Origin: Streptomyces megasporus
GTDB lineage: Bacteria > Actinomycetota > Actinomycetes > Streptomycetales > Streptomycetaceae
Direction of reading: 5' to 3'
NCBI RefSeq assembly: GCF_000718985.1
Contig: NZ_JODL01000004.1
Span: 233,645-297,644, forward strand
Length of the DNA: 64,000 nt
Positions within the stretch are counted from its first letter, which is position 1. Each line of letters starts with the position of its first letter. Of this stretch, positions 1 through 8,622 are shown in pieces. A program made the position numbers and the translations under genes. The notes beneath the pieces are model-generated. The model was not told the origin of the DNA. It did no database searches and saw only the letters and a program-made list of their open reading frames with translations.

Positions 1-2646
1 CCGAAGGGCGTGCTGCTGACGCACGGGCCGCTGGCCAACCTCGCCCGCGGCATCGGGGCCCGGCTCGACCTGACGCCCGAGGACCGGGTGTTGCAGTTCG
101 CCTCGATCGGCTTCTCCGTGGCGGCCGAGGAGATCCTGTCCACCTGGGTGGCGGGGGCCTGCCTGGTCATGGACCCGGAGGAGGAGCTCGCCGACAGCGG
201 CCGGCTGCTGGCGCTGATCGAACGCGAGGAGGTGACCGTCCTCCAGTTGACGCCGTCGTACTGGTACGAGTGGATGCGCGAACTCGGCGACGAGGACGCC
301 CCCACCGCCCCCGCCTCGCTGCGGCTGCTGGTGGTGGGGAGCGAACCGGTGGCCGTCGACCGGGTCGCCGCCTGGTGCGCCACCAAAGTCCGGCTGGTGC
401 AGGAGTACGGCGCCACCGAGGCAACCGTCTCCCAGCTCCTGTACGAGACCGACGCGGACGCCGACGAGATCCGCGGCCTGCCCCGGCTGCCGATCGGCAC
501 ACCGCTGCCGGGCCTGTGGGCCTACGTCCTCGACGAGCGGCTCGCCCCGGTGCCCGACGGCGAACCGGGCGAGCTGTACCTGGGCGGCGAGGGGGTGTCC
601 CGCGGCTACCTGGGGCTGCCCGCCATGACGGCCGAGAGGTTCCTGCCGGACCCGTTCGCCGGCCGCCCCGGCGCCCGGATGTACCGCACCCGGGACCTGG
701 CGCGCCGGCTCCCCGGCGGAGAGCTGGAGTTCCTCGGCCGGGTGGACCACCAGATCAACATCCGCGGCATCAGGATCGAACCGGGCGAGGTGGAGACCGC
801 GATCGGCCGCTTCCCCGGTGTCCTGGGCAGCGCCGTCCTGGCCAGGGCGGACTCCGCGGGGACCGAGCGGCTGGTGGCGTACGTGGTGTGGGACGCGCGG
901 CCCCGAGCGCGGGCGCTGCGGGCGTTCCTCCGCGGTGTCCTGCCTCCGGCCCTGGTGCCCTCGCGCTACGTCCCTCTGCCGGCCCTGCCGCTCAGTCCCA
1001 ACGGCAAGGTCGACCGGCGGGCCCTGGGCGGGCTCCCGCTCGACGAGGGCGCCCGGGGCCGCACACCGGCCGTCGGGCCGCGGACCCCGCTGGAGGAGCG
1101 GCTGCTGCCGGTCTGGCAGGAGGTGCTCGGCGGCGAGCCGATCGGCGTCGAGGACGACTTCTTCGAACTGGGCGGCGACTCGCTGGGAGCCGTGCGGCTG
1201 GCCGCCGAGCTCAGGTCCCGGCTGGACCTGGACGTCCGGCAGAGGATGATCTTCAGAGCTCCGACCGTGGCGGCACTGGCCGCCGAACTGGAACGGACGG
1301 AGGGCGCCGGTGACTCCGGCCCGCGGTCGGACGGTGCGGGCGGCCCCGAGGACCGGGCCCCTGCCTCGTTCGCCCAGCGGCAGATGTGGTTGCTGCACCG
1401 CATGGCCCCCACCTCGCCCAGGTTCAACGAGCCGGTGCTGATCCGGCTGATCGGGGAGCCGGACCCGGTGGCGCTGCGCCGGGCCCTCGACGGGCTGGTC
1501 GACCGCCACCGGGCACTGCGCACGGTGTTCACCGTCGAGGAGGGCCTTCCGGTGCAGTCTCCCATGGAGCCGCGGGAGTTCGCGCTGCCGCTGGTCGACG
1601 TCGAGGGTCGGGACGCGGATGGGGTCCGGGCCGCCGTCGCGGAACTGGCCCGCCGGCCGTTCGACCTGACGCGCGGGCCGCTGCTGAGGGCGGCGCTCCT
1701 GCGGTGCGGGCCGCGGGAGCACCTGCTGGTGCTCGTGTTCCACCACATCGTCTTCGACGGCGGGTCGATGGAGGTGCTGTTCGACGAACTCGGCGAGGCG
1801 TACCGGGCCGCTCTGGCCGGGGAGGAGGCGGACCTGCCCGAGCTTCCGCTCCAGTACACCGACTACGCGCGCTGGCAGCACCGGCAGGCCGCGGAGCAGG
1901 GCTTCGACGAGCAGCTCGCCTACTGGCGCAAACGGCTCATGGGCGCGCCCGCGAAGACCCGGCTGCCGTTCCCGCTGCGGCCGGCCCAGCGCACGGGGAA
2001 GGGCGCGGTGCTGCGGTTCGCGGTTTCGCCGGCCCTGACGGCACGGCTGCACGAGGTCGCCGGGGCGGAACACGCCACCGTCTTCATGGTGCTGCTCGCG
2101 GCGTTCTACGAGCAGGTCCACCGCGCCACGGGAGCGCGCGATCTGGTGGTGGGCACCCTGGTGTCGGGGCGTGACCGGCCGGAACTGGCCGGTCTGGTCG
2201 GGCTGTTCGTCAACTCGCTGTGCCTGCGCACCGAGCTGGCCGACGGAGCTCGCTTCCACGAGCTGCTGGCCGCCGTCCGGGAGGAGGTGCGCGACGGACT
2301 GGCCCACCAGGACGTGCCGTTCGAGCGGGTCGTCGAGGAACTCCGTCCCGTCCGCAGCGCACAGTACAACCCGCTGTTCCAGCTCCTCTTCTCCTACGGC
2401 AGCACTCCGAGTCGGGCGCCGCGCATGCCGGGGCTGCGGACCGCCCTGCTGCCCTGCGACACGGGGACGTCGAAGTTCGACGCCACACTGGCTCTGGACG
2501 ACGACGGAGCCGGTGGTCTCCGAGGCCAACTGGAGTACGACAGCGAGCTGTTCGACGAGCCGTCCGCACGGCGTGTGGTCGACGACTACCTCGCGGTGCT
2601 GGACGCGGTCGCGGCCGACCCGGGCCATGCGGTGAGCGGCTCATGA
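1..2646 (+). CDS. Non-ribosomal peptide synthetase, A-PCP-C, 5' end outside the window
   Basis: The reading frame is open from base 1 and the first residues (PKGVLLTH) are the A3 core of an adenylation domain, so the protein starts upstream. About 881 residues are visible. Residues 1-345 are the rest of the A domain, with YGATEAT and GRVDHQINIRG cores and the A10 lysine in PNGKVDR. Residues about 365-430 are a carrier domain with DDFFELGGDSL; the phosphopantetheine serine is near residue 394. Residues about 455-870 are a condensation domain with HHIVFDG (His582, Asp586). The order A-PCP-C, ending in C, means another protein must supply the acceptor carrier domain. The usual Asp of the A4 core is replaced: the segment reads FSVAAEE. 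The domain calls are secure; the substrate is unknown. Confidence 0.95.
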   Translation, partial: PKGVLLTHGPLANLARGIGARLDLTPEDRVLQFASIGFSVAAEEILSTWVAGACLVMDPEEELADSGRLLALIEREEVTVLQLTPSYWYEWMRELGDEDAPTAPASLRLLVVGSEPVAVDRVAAWCATKVRLVQEYGATEATVSQLLYETDADADEIRGLPRLPIGTPLPGLWAYVLDERLAPVPDGEPGELYLGGEGVSRGYLGLPAMTAERFLPDPFAGRPGARMYRTRDLARRLPGGELEFLGRVDHQINIRGIRIEPGEVETAIGRFPGVLGSAVLARADSAGTERLVAYVVWDARPRARALRAFLRGVLPPALVPSRYVPLPALPLSPNGKVDRRALGGLPLDEGARGRTPAVGPRTPLEERLLPVWQEVLGGEPIGVEDDFFELGGDSLGAVRLAAELRSRLDLDVRQRMIFRAPTVAALAAELERTEGAGDSGPRSDGAGGPEDRAPASFAQRQMWLLHRMAPTSPRFNEPVLIRLIGEPDPVALRRALDGLVDRHRALRTVFTVEEGLPVQSPMEPREFALPLVDVEGRDADGVRAAVAELARRPFDLTRGPLLRAALLRCGPREHLLVLVFHHIVFDGGSMEVLFDELGEAYRAALAGEEADLPELPLQYTDYARWQHRQAAEQGFDEQLAYWRKRLMGAPAKTRLPFPLRPAQRTGKGAVLRFAVSPALTARLHEVAGAEHATVFMVLLAAFYEQVHRATGARDLVVGTLVSGRDRPELAGLVGLFVNSLCLRTELADGARFHELLAAVREEVRDGLAHQDVPFERVVEELRPVRSAQYNPLFQLLFSYGSTPSRAPRMPGLRTALLPCDTGTSKFDATLALDDDGAGGLRGQLEYDSELFDEPSARRVVDDYLAVLDAVAADPGHAVSGS

Positions 2647-2666
2647 GCGGGGCGACGGTACCGCGC

Positions 2667-3437
2667 TCACTCCGCCCGTGCGCCCGGCACGAGGTGTCGC
2701 GCTATGTGTTCCACCAGCGTGCCCTCGTGTTCGCGCAGATAGAAGTGGCCGCCGGAGAAGACCCGGGTGCGGTGGGTCCCCTCGGTGACCTCCGCCCAGG
2801 TGTCGAGGTCGGCCACCGGGCACACCGGGTCTCTGTCGCCGCCGTACGCGGTGACCGGCGCCCGCAGCAGCACGTCCGGGACTGCCGGACGGTAGCCGTC
2901 CAGCAACCGGTAGTCGGCCCGCAGGACCGGCATGAGCACCTCGCGCAGCTCGGGGTGCTCGTACACCTGGGCATCCGGGCCTCCGAGCCGGCGCACCGAG
3001 TCGAGCAGGGAGTCGTCGTCCAGCGCGCCGCTCCGGGCGGGGGCGGCGCGGTGCGGGGCGGCACGCCCGGAGACCAACAGCCCGCCGAGCACCGGACCGG
3101 CCTCGCGCTCCAGCCGCAGGGCGACCTCGTAGGCCACGGCGGACCCCATGCTGTGCCCGAACAGTACGACCGGTACGTCGAGGTAGGGCACGAGCGCGGC
3201 GGTGACGGCGTCGGCCAGCTCGGTCATCGACTCGACGGCCGGCTCCGACACGCGGTTCTGGCGGCCGGGGTACTGGACGGCCAGCACCTCGATTCCGGCG
3301 GGCAGCCGGGCCGCCCAGCCCGTGTAGGCGGTCGCGGCGCCGCCCGCGTGCGGGAGGCAGACCAGGCGCAGTCCGCAGCCCTCGGCCGGAATGCGGCGGA
3401 ACCAGGGATCGGAGGTATCCGTCCTCGCCATGCTCAT
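2667..3437 (-). CDS. Type II thioesterase of the NRPS locus
   Basis: A 256-residue alpha/beta hydrolase of the stand-alone thioesterase class that removes stalled or mis-primed acyl groups from carrier proteins. It shows the family start (LVCLPHAGG, near residue 26), a YPGRQNR segment, the nucleophile elbow GHSMG with Ser96, a GGDRDPVCP strand carrying the acidic residue, and SGGHFYL with the catalytic His. I chose the ATG at 3437 because GGGGGAGG precedes it; ATG 3431 is possible. It converges with the synthetase (stops 20 bases apart) and diverges from the diiron oxidase, so 3438-3577 probably holds two promoters. Confidence 0.92.
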   Translation of the reverse strand: MSMARTDTSDPWFRRIPAEGCGLRLVCLPHAGGAATAYTGWAARLPAGIEVLAVQYPGRQNRVSEPAVESMTELADAVTAALVPYLDVPVVLFGHSMGSAVAYEVALRLEREAGPVLGGLLVSGRAAPHRAAPARSGALDDDSLLDSVRRLGGPDAQVYEHPELREVLMPVLRADYRLLDGYRPAVPDVLLRAPVTAYGGDRDPVCPVADLDTWAEVTEGTHRTRVFSGGHFYLREHEGTLVEHIARHLVPGARAE

Positions 3438-3577
3438 GCCTCCCCCACATACGGCCGTTTCGCGCGGCCCGCCTCCGTCGTCGTCCGGGCAGGTCCGCGA
3501 GCGGCCGACCTCTTGATCGACCACATCAGCGTAACAACCGGCCTTCCGCAGCCCAGACACCATCTCCGGAGTTCCGA

Positions 3578-4435
3578 ATGACCACCACACCGTCTCCCGT
3601 TCCGATAGCCCGCGCCGAGATCGACCAGAGGCGGCTCTTCGACCTGTACCAGATCGTCCCGGACGCCGACGAGTACACGGAGATCCTGGAGCTGGAGCGG
3701 CGGTGGATCGTCCCGCTCGCCGAGCACTACCGCCGTACGGCACCGCGGTTCGAGTCGCACCGGGAACTTCTGCGCACGCTGTCCGACTTCCTCACCCGCG
3801 AGGGCGCGGCCGCGTCGGACAACCACCGATTCCTCGCCGAGGAGGCCACCTTGGAGCAGTTCAAGGTGGTGGTGGGCGAGTTCGCGATGGACGGGCTGAC
3901 CGAGTCGCTGTCGCTGCTGCCCGTCATACCGCGCCTGCCGTACCGCTCGGGCATGGCGGTCTTCCGGGTGATGGTGGACGAACTGGGCTGCGGGAACGAC
4001 GACATGGCGCACTCCGAGCTGTACCGCGAGCTGCTGCGGGAGTTGGGGATGCCGACCGAGGTCGCGGACTACCGGGGGTCCAGCCAGCAGAGCCACGCCT
4101 ACGTCAACATGTTCCACTGGCTGGCCTCCCGCGCCCCCTCCCCGGAGTACTTCCTCGGTGGCTACACCTACTTCGAGGCCAGCGTGCTCTACGGGTTCCG
4201 CAGCTTCGCCCAGGCCGCCAAACGCCTGGGGCTGAAGTCCGGCAGGTACTACACCGAGCACCTCTACATCGACATGTACCACAGCAAGCAGATGCGTGTG
4301 GCGCTCAACGAGATGGCCGCGGCGCGCGATCTCGACCTCTCGGCGGTGTGGTCCGGGGTCGAACTCACCAGCGCGATCGTCAACGACGCCACCGAGACGG
4401 CGATCTCGATCGCTCGGGAGAAGGTGCGGGCATGA
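3578..4435 (+). CDS. Haem-oxygenase-like diiron oxidase (HDO superfamily)
   Basis: A 285-residue, mostly helical protein of the iron-containing redox enzyme family. These diiron enzymes carry out N-oxygenation, desaturation or C-C cleavage in natural-product pathways. A complete ligand set can be read: Glu109, Glu135 and His145 (in DELGCGNDDMAH), Glu200 (in YFEASV), then His228, Asp232 and His235 (in EHLYIDMYH). The spacings (10 from Glu135 to His145; 4 and 3 in the last helix) match what I recall for SznF. The start ATG follows GGAGTT. Its stop overlaps the Rieske start as ATGA, which points to coupled translation and a working pair. The substrate is unknown; a free or carrier-bound amino acid made for the neighbouring synthetase is a reasonable guess. 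Confidence 0.87.
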   Translation: MTTTPSPVPIARAEIDQRRLFDLYQIVPDADEYTEILELERRWIVPLAEHYRRTAPRFESHRELLRTLSDFLTREGAAASDNHRFLAEEATLEQFKVVVGEFAMDGLTESLSLLPVIPRLPYRSGMAVFRVMVDELGCGNDDMAHSELYRELLRELGMPTEVADYRGSSQQSHAYVNMFHWLASRAPSPEYFLGGYTYFEASVLYGFRSFAQAAKRLGLKSGRYYTEHLYIDMYHSKQMRVALNEMAAARDLDLSAVWSGVELTSAIVNDATETAISIAREKVRA

Positions 4436-4791
4436 CCCCTTCCGAGAGGACCGACGCACCGGCCGGCGCCGGCGGACCGATGCCGCGCCCCCCTGCCGTC
4501 GAACAGGTCAGCGACGGCCTGATCCTGGTGGAGCTGGCCGGCCGCCGGGTGCTGGCCTCGGCGGTGTGCCCGCACCGCAGAGGCCGACTGCTCTTCGGCC
4601 ATCTGGACGAGGGCAGACTGCGGATCCGCTGCCCGTTGCACCACTCGGCCTTCGACCTGAACGACGGCCGCCGGGTGGCGGGGCCGGCGTGCGACCCGAT
4701 CCGGATCGTCGCGGAACTACCCGAGGGCGCGGCCGTGCCTCCCCCCGAGGAACTGCGCAGGCTGGAGGAGGAATTCGATGTCCGCGCCTGA
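4432..4791 (+). CDS. Small Rieske [2Fe-2S] protein, probable electron donor to the diiron oxidase
   Basis: A 119-residue protein with the two Rieske cluster motifs: C46-P-H48 (AVCPHRRG) and C67-P-L-H70 (RCPLHHSAFD). It has no catalytic domain, so it should be an electron carrier, like the small Rieske ferredoxins of oxygenase systems. The ATGA overlap with the diiron oxidase ties the two together. The Rieske fold usually keeps a conserved cysteine pair or hydrophobic cap around the cluster; only the four ligands are clear here. No reductase gene is seen nearby, so a housekeeping reductase must serve it. Confidence 0.9.
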   Translation: MTPSERTDAPAGAGGPMPRPPAVEQVSDGLILVELAGRRVLASAVCPHRRGRLLFGHLDEGRLRIRCPLHHSAFDLNDGRRVAGPACDPIRIVAELPEGAAVPPPEELRRLEEEFDVRA

Positions 4792-4834
4792 CCGCGCCGG
4801 GACCACGCCCGACCGACCCACCGCCCGCGGCGGC

Positions 4835-5836
4835 TCAGCGGGCCGTCGCGGCCTCGTCCGCCTCGACCGCCTTGGCCAACGCCTCCCGCAGCTCGTCGTA
4901 GGTCGACGCGAGCCGGCGCAGCCCCTCGGCCAGCGCCCGGTCATCCCCGGTGACCAGCGGATACTGCACTCCCCCGAGGATCCTCGCCTGCTCGGCGAGG
5001 ATCCCCGCGGGGCGGCTGTGGCCGATCCCGGCAAGGCAAACGGCCGCGTCGGCCAAGCGGCGTGCGCCGGTCCGCACCGCGAAGTTCTCCATCATCTGCC
5101 GAATGTCCGGGTCGAGTTCCCCACTCGCCACCTGCTCGGCCAGCCGTTCCAGGCCCGCCCCGTTGCCCAGCGAGCCGGGCGGCATCTCCACGTCCCCACG
5201 GCCGCTCAGCCAGGCGAGGGACTTCGGCAGCGAGGCGCGCAGCGCGTCCTCGGCGGAGACCTCGCGGCGTCGCTCGAACTCCGTGCGCAGCACGAACGGC
5301 CGGTCGACGTAGCTGATCTCCTCGGCCCGCCAGGCTTCCAGGAACGCCCCCACCGGCAGAGTCGCGTACGGATACCCGTGCGGGTCGTGGAAGACGACCG
5401 TGTCTCCTTCGACCGCCTCCACGGCCACGTAGTGGTCGGCGCCGTTGGCCGTTCCGGAACCGGGCTGGTACAGCAGCAGGCCCATGTCCACCGGGCCGAC
5501 CACCACCGGTCCCCGGGCCGCTGCCTCCCGCAGCCGGTCCACGGCTTCGTCCGAATCGTCGCCGTCGCTGCGCACGCACTCGTGTCCCAGCAGCTCGATC
5601 GCCGTGTCCAGTCCGGCCTCGGGGTCCCAGCCGAAGGGGTCGAACAACGGCAGGGTGCCGTCGATGAGTTGGAAGCCGAACGGCGACCCCGTGAGCACCT
5701 CGATGACGGCGGGATCCGGCGAATCGTCACCAAGCACCATCGCGAGCGAGTTGGAGAAGCAGTACGAACCGGAGCCGATGTAAGGGAACAACGTGACCTC
5801 GTTAACCGACGACGCTGAACAGGCGATCACTGCCAT
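4835..5836 (-). CDS. BtrH-like cysteine acyltransferase-fold protein
   Basis: A 333-residue protein whose first half resembles the butirosin BtrH N-terminal domain, a papain/C39-like fold used to move an acyl or aminoacyl group from a carrier protein to an acceptor amine. The likely triad is Cys26 (GSGSYCFSNSLAMVLG), His135 (GADHYVAVEAV) and Asp151 (VVFHDPHG). The second half is helical and charged, as in the BtrH family. The start at 5836 has no clear ribosome site. It converges with the Rieske gene. In this setting it could release or transfer the peptide, which would fit a synthetase with no thioesterase domain in view. A peptidase role cannot be excluded. Confidence 0.7.
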   Translation of the reverse strand: MAVIACSASSVNEVTLFPYIGSGSYCFSNSLAMVLGDDSPDPAVIEVLTGSPFGFQLIDGTLPLFDPFGWDPEAGLDTAIELLGHECVRSDGDDSDEAVDRLREAAARGPVVVGPVDMGLLLYQPGSGTANGADHYVAVEAVEGDTVVFHDPHGYPYATLPVGAFLEAWRAEEISYVDRPFVLRTEFERRREVSAEDALRASLPKSLAWLSGRGDVEMPPGSLGNGAGLERLAEQVASGELDPDIRQMMENFAVRTGARRLADAAVCLAGIGHSRPAGILAEQARILGGVQYPLVTGDDRALAEGLRRLASTYDELREALAKAVEADEAATAR

Positions 5837-5938
5837 TGCCGGGGCAGCGGTTCCACTCTACGGTCTCCGCACCCCCTGATGGTTCCTCGGCGCCCGGACC
5901 TGTATCGACGAAAGGCTCTTCTCAGAGGGGGCATTCAC

Positions 5939-6652
5939 ATGCACGCAGTCATCATGGCCGGCGGCAAGGGCATACGCCTGCGGCCGTACACCACGGCCCT
6001 GCCCAAACCGCTCGTCCCGATCGGCGACCAGCACGCGATCCTGGAGATCGTGATGCGTCAGTTGGCCGCCGTCGGTTTCACGAAGGTCACCCTGGCCATC
6101 GGCCACCTCGGCCACATCATCCGGGCCTACGTCGGCGACGGCTCCCAATGGGGCCTGGAGGTGGAGTACACGGTCGAGGACAGTCCGCTGGGCACGCTCG
6201 GACCGCTGGTCCTGCTGCGCGACCGGCTCCCCGAGCACTTCCTGGTGATGAACGGCGACGTCCTCACCTCCCTCGACTACAGAGCACTGTTGGAACACCA
6301 CCGGGCGAGCGAGTCGCCGCTGACGATCGCCACCTACATCCGCCAAGTGACCATCGACTTCGGGGTGCTCACCACGGCGGAGGGGCGCGTCACCGGGTTC
6401 CGCGAGAAGCCCAGTCTGGACTATCGGGTGTCGATGGGTATCTACGGCCTCAGCAGGGAGACCCTGGCCTCCTACACTCCCGGTCTCCCGCTGGGCTTCG
6501 ACGATCTGGTGCTCGACCTGCTCGAAACCGGCACACCTCCCGCCTCCTTCGAGTTCGACGGCTACTGGCTCGACATCGGCCGTCCGGACGACTACGACCG
6601 GGCCAACGCGGAGTTCGCCGCGAACCAGGACATCCTGCTGGCGGGGAGCTGA
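5939..6652 (+). CDS. Sugar-1-phosphate-type nucleotidyltransferase
   Basis: A 237-residue single-domain nucleotidyltransferase of the glucose-1-phosphate thymidylyltransferase/mannose-1-phosphate guanylyltransferase superfamily. Visible motifs are the N-terminal nucleotide loop [13 protein letters not shown] (Ile where GTRL is usual), LPKPLVP, the metal-binding MNGDVL, FREKP, and [11 protein letters not shown] near the C-terminus. It lacks the left-handed beta-helix of longer relatives. ATG 5939 follows AGAGGGGG; the longer upstream reading adds residues unlike the family. It ends at a strong hairpin (6664). No sugar-processing genes follow, so the substrate may be a sugar phosphate or a small phosphorylated or phosphono metabolite. 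Confidence 0.85.
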   Translation: MHAVIMAGGKGIRLRPYTTALPKPLVPIGDQHAILEIVMRQLAAVGFTKVTLAIGHLGHIIRAYVGDGSQWGLEVEYTVEDSPLGTLGPLVLLRDRLPEHFLVMNGDVLTSLDYRALLEHHRASESPLTIATYIRQVTIDFGVLTTAEGRVTGFREKPSLDYRVSMGIYGLSRETLASYTPGLPLGFDDLVLDLLETGTPPASFEFDGYWLDIGRPDDYDRANAEFAANQDILLAGS

Positions 6653-6663
6653 CCCCGGTCCGG

Positions 6664-6714
6664 CCGGTCCCGGGCGGCGCACGGGGCATCTCCCCGCACG
6701 CCGCCCGGGGCCGG
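6664..6714 (+). terminator. Intrinsic terminator after the nucleotidyltransferase
   Basis: An inverted repeat built on CCCGGGCGGCG and CGCCGCCCGGG with one two-base internal mismatch starts 11 bases after the stop codon. There is no U-tract, which is common in Streptomyces. Confidence 0.6.
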
Positions 6715-6729
6715 TGCCGGCAGGTCGGC

Positions 6730-7026
6730 CCCGTCCGTACCGCTCACCGCGGGCAATACCGCGGGCGATGAGGTCGAGGGCGACGACGGTGTCGGCCACG
6801 CCCAGGCCGAGGTTGTGGTGGGCGTGGATGCCCGTCTCGGTGGCCGGGTCGAGAACGTCGCGGTAGGCGCGGAGGCGGTCGCGGACCCCGTCCATGGTCA
6901 GCCGGCCACGTCCGTGCCCGGCTCGCGGGCGGCGGCGATGGTGCGGGCCTGCTCCACGGCGTACCGGTGCCGGACGGCGTGCATGCCGTCCCGCAGGGTG
7001 ACGTCCTGCACGTACAGGGAGGTCAT
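6730..7026 (-). pseudogene. Remnant of a 4-hydroxy-2-oxovalerate aldolase (MhpE-like)
   Basis: Two pieces in different frames recall the aldolase. Bases 7026-6898 read [20 protein letters not shown], the family N-terminus, run into [10 protein letters not shown] and stop. Bases 6895-6730 read [20 protein letters not shown] and [14 protein letters not shown], the middle of the protein, then [10 protein letters not shown], which looks like its C-terminus. An intact enzyme is about 330-350 residues; fewer than 100 remain, so at least two internal deletions and a frame change have occurred. It lies on the same strand as the MFS gene, 20 bases beyond its stop, and is surely non-functional. Confidence 0.7.
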
Positions 7027-7045
7027 GGGGGGCGCGGCCCGTGGA

Positions 7046-8308
7046 TCACCCCGGGCAGTCCGGGCGGCTCGGGCGGCGGGAGAAGTGGCGGGCGGTGGGC
7101 ACCGCGGCGGCCACGGCCGGCGCGAGGAAGCAGACCAGGGCACAGACGGCGAGTACCGGACGGATTCCGAAGACGTCGATGGCCGGGGCGATGAGGGCGA
7201 GGCCGACCGGGGCGAGACCGTAGGAGAGGAGGAAGTCCAGTGAGGAGACCCGGGCGAGCTTGTCCGGGTCGACCTCGCGCTGGGTGGCGGTGAACCACGG
7301 CACGTTGAACAGCTCGATCCCGACCCCCGCGACGGCGTAGGCGGCGATCACGACGGCGGGGTGCACCGGCAGCATCAGGCTGAGCGGCGCGAAACCGTAG
7401 GCGGCCAGACCGGCCAGGGCGCTCCAGCCCGGGGACCGTGCCCGCCGGCGGGCGGTGACCACGGCCCCCGCCAGAGCGCCCACCGTGTAGGCGGTCGTCG
7501 CCGCGGCGAGCACGACTTCGGTCCCGTACCGGTCGCGGCTGACCAGGGGCAGGGCGACACCGGTGGCGGAGTAGCCGGTGGCGATGACAGCGGTCAGAGC
7601 GGCGAGTCCGGCCACGAACCAGGGGTGCCGGCGCGCCTCGCGCACTCCGTCGGCGAACTCGCCGAGGAGGGAGGCACGTCGACCCGCGGTGGCCGGTGCG
7701 CCGGCGGCGCCGGGGCCGGGGACGAGGGCCGCGACGAGCCAGAGCAGACCGATCCCCAGGAGCAGCGCCCGGATGTCGAGGAGCACCGCGAGCAAGGCGG
7801 TCAGAGCGGGACCCACCAAGGTGGTGACACGGACCGCCAACGTCATGGCGGCGTTGGCCTGTTGCCTGCGGTCGGCATCGACGACCTCGGCGGTCAGGGC
7901 CTGGAACGCCGGCCGACAGGCCCCTTGCCCCGCTCCGGCCAGCGCGGACGCGGCGGCCATCAGCGGAAGCGAGCGTCCCAGCCCGGCGGTCATCAGCGGT
8001 GCCGCCACGGCTGCGGCGAGTCCGGCCCACAGCACGACACCCCGACGGGAGTGCCGGTCGGCCAGGACACCGCTGATCGGCACCGCCGCGAGGAATCCCA
8101 CCGTGCGAGTGGCCAGGACCAGGCCGAGGCCCGCTGGGGTGAGCGCCCGGTCGAGCACCGCGAGCCCGAGCACGAACGGCAGGGCCCAGGTGGCCAGGCC
8201 CGATGCCGTGGTACCGGCCCACAGCCTCAGGAAGGCGATGTCGAGCAGAACGCTCCTCCGGGGCGGCGGGCTCGCCTGGGAGGTCGCGGGTGCGGACGGA
8301 GTCGCCAC
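7046..8308 (-). CDS. MFS exporter, probable metallophore efflux
   Basis: A 420-residue, 12-helix major facilitator protein of the EntS-like drug/siderophore exporter type. The N-terminal tail is followed by [18 protein letters not shown], the loop motif [15 protein letters not shown] between helices 2 and 3, and paired six-helix halves around a cytoplasmic loop near residue 200. The GTG at 8308 is preceded by AGGAG at nine bases. A Fur/Zur-type box lies 145 bases upstream, and the divergent biosynthetic operon has its own box, so export and synthesis should be induced together. The substrate is inferred from context only. Confidence 0.88.
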   Translation of the reverse strand: MATPSAPATSQASPPPRRSVLLDIAFLRLWAGTTASGLATWALPFVLGLAVLDRALTPAGLGLVLATRTVGFLAAVPISGVLADRHSRRGVVLWAGLAAAVAAPLMTAGLGRSLPLMAAASALAGAGQGACRPAFQALTAEVVDADRRQQANAAMTLAVRVTTLVGPALTALLAVLLDIRALLLGIGLLWLVAALVPGPGAAGAPATAGRRASLLGEFADGVREARRHPWFVAGLAALTAVIATGYSATGVALPLVSRDRYGTEVVLAAATTAYTVGALAGAVVTARRRARSPGWSALAGLAAYGFAPLSLMLPVHPAVVIAAYAVAGVGIELFNVPWFTATQREVDPDKLARVSSLDFLLSYGLAPVGLALIAPAIDVFGIRPVLAVCALVCFLAPAVAAAVPTARHFSRRPSRPDCPG

Positions 8309-8452
8309 GGCGTGATGCTCCTGTCGTCGAGGGGTGGATCGCCTGCGGGGCTCGGTGGTCCGTGTCCGTGCCGCCTGCCGGGAGCCACCGCATGGGCAGC
8401 GGGCAGGGCGAGGAAGCGCGCACGGACCGGAGGCGCACCAACGCCACCCTAG

Positions 8453-8467
8453 TGAAAATGATTGTCA
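8453..8467. promoter_or_regulatory. Fur-family (probable Zur) box 1
   Basis: TGAAAATGATTGTCA differs at one position from the Streptomyces Zur consensus as I recall it (TGAAAATGATTTTCA). The same 15-mer recurs exactly at 15682. It lies between the divergent MFS exporter and methyltransferase operon, nearer the exporter promoter. Confidence 0.75.
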
Positions 8468-8573
8468 TTAATCTACCCGCCGAACACCCGCGCCCGCCCG
8501 ACCCCCCTCGACGTCCACACCCCCTGCCGGCGCTCGACGTCGGCACTTCCGGGGATTCCCCACGGCCCTCTGA

Positions 8574-8588
8574 TGAATATGATTATCA
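8574..8588. promoter_or_regulatory. Fur-family (probable Zur) box 2
   Basis: TGAATATGATTATCA lies 35 bases before the methyltransferase start, where a repressor would cover the promoter. Read on the other strand it contains TAATGATAATCAT, the core of the classical Fur-family site. Iron control in Streptomyces normally uses DtxR-type boxes, so a Fur-type site points to Zur. Confidence 0.75.
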
Positions 8589-8622
8589 TTACGCGTCAGT
8601 CCTCCCGTGAGAAGGAGACCCA

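Noticed and set aside
2210..3581. Plus-strand frame across the synthetase end and thioesterase
   Set aside because: It runs through two well-supported genes in the wrong frame or strand and has no domain features.
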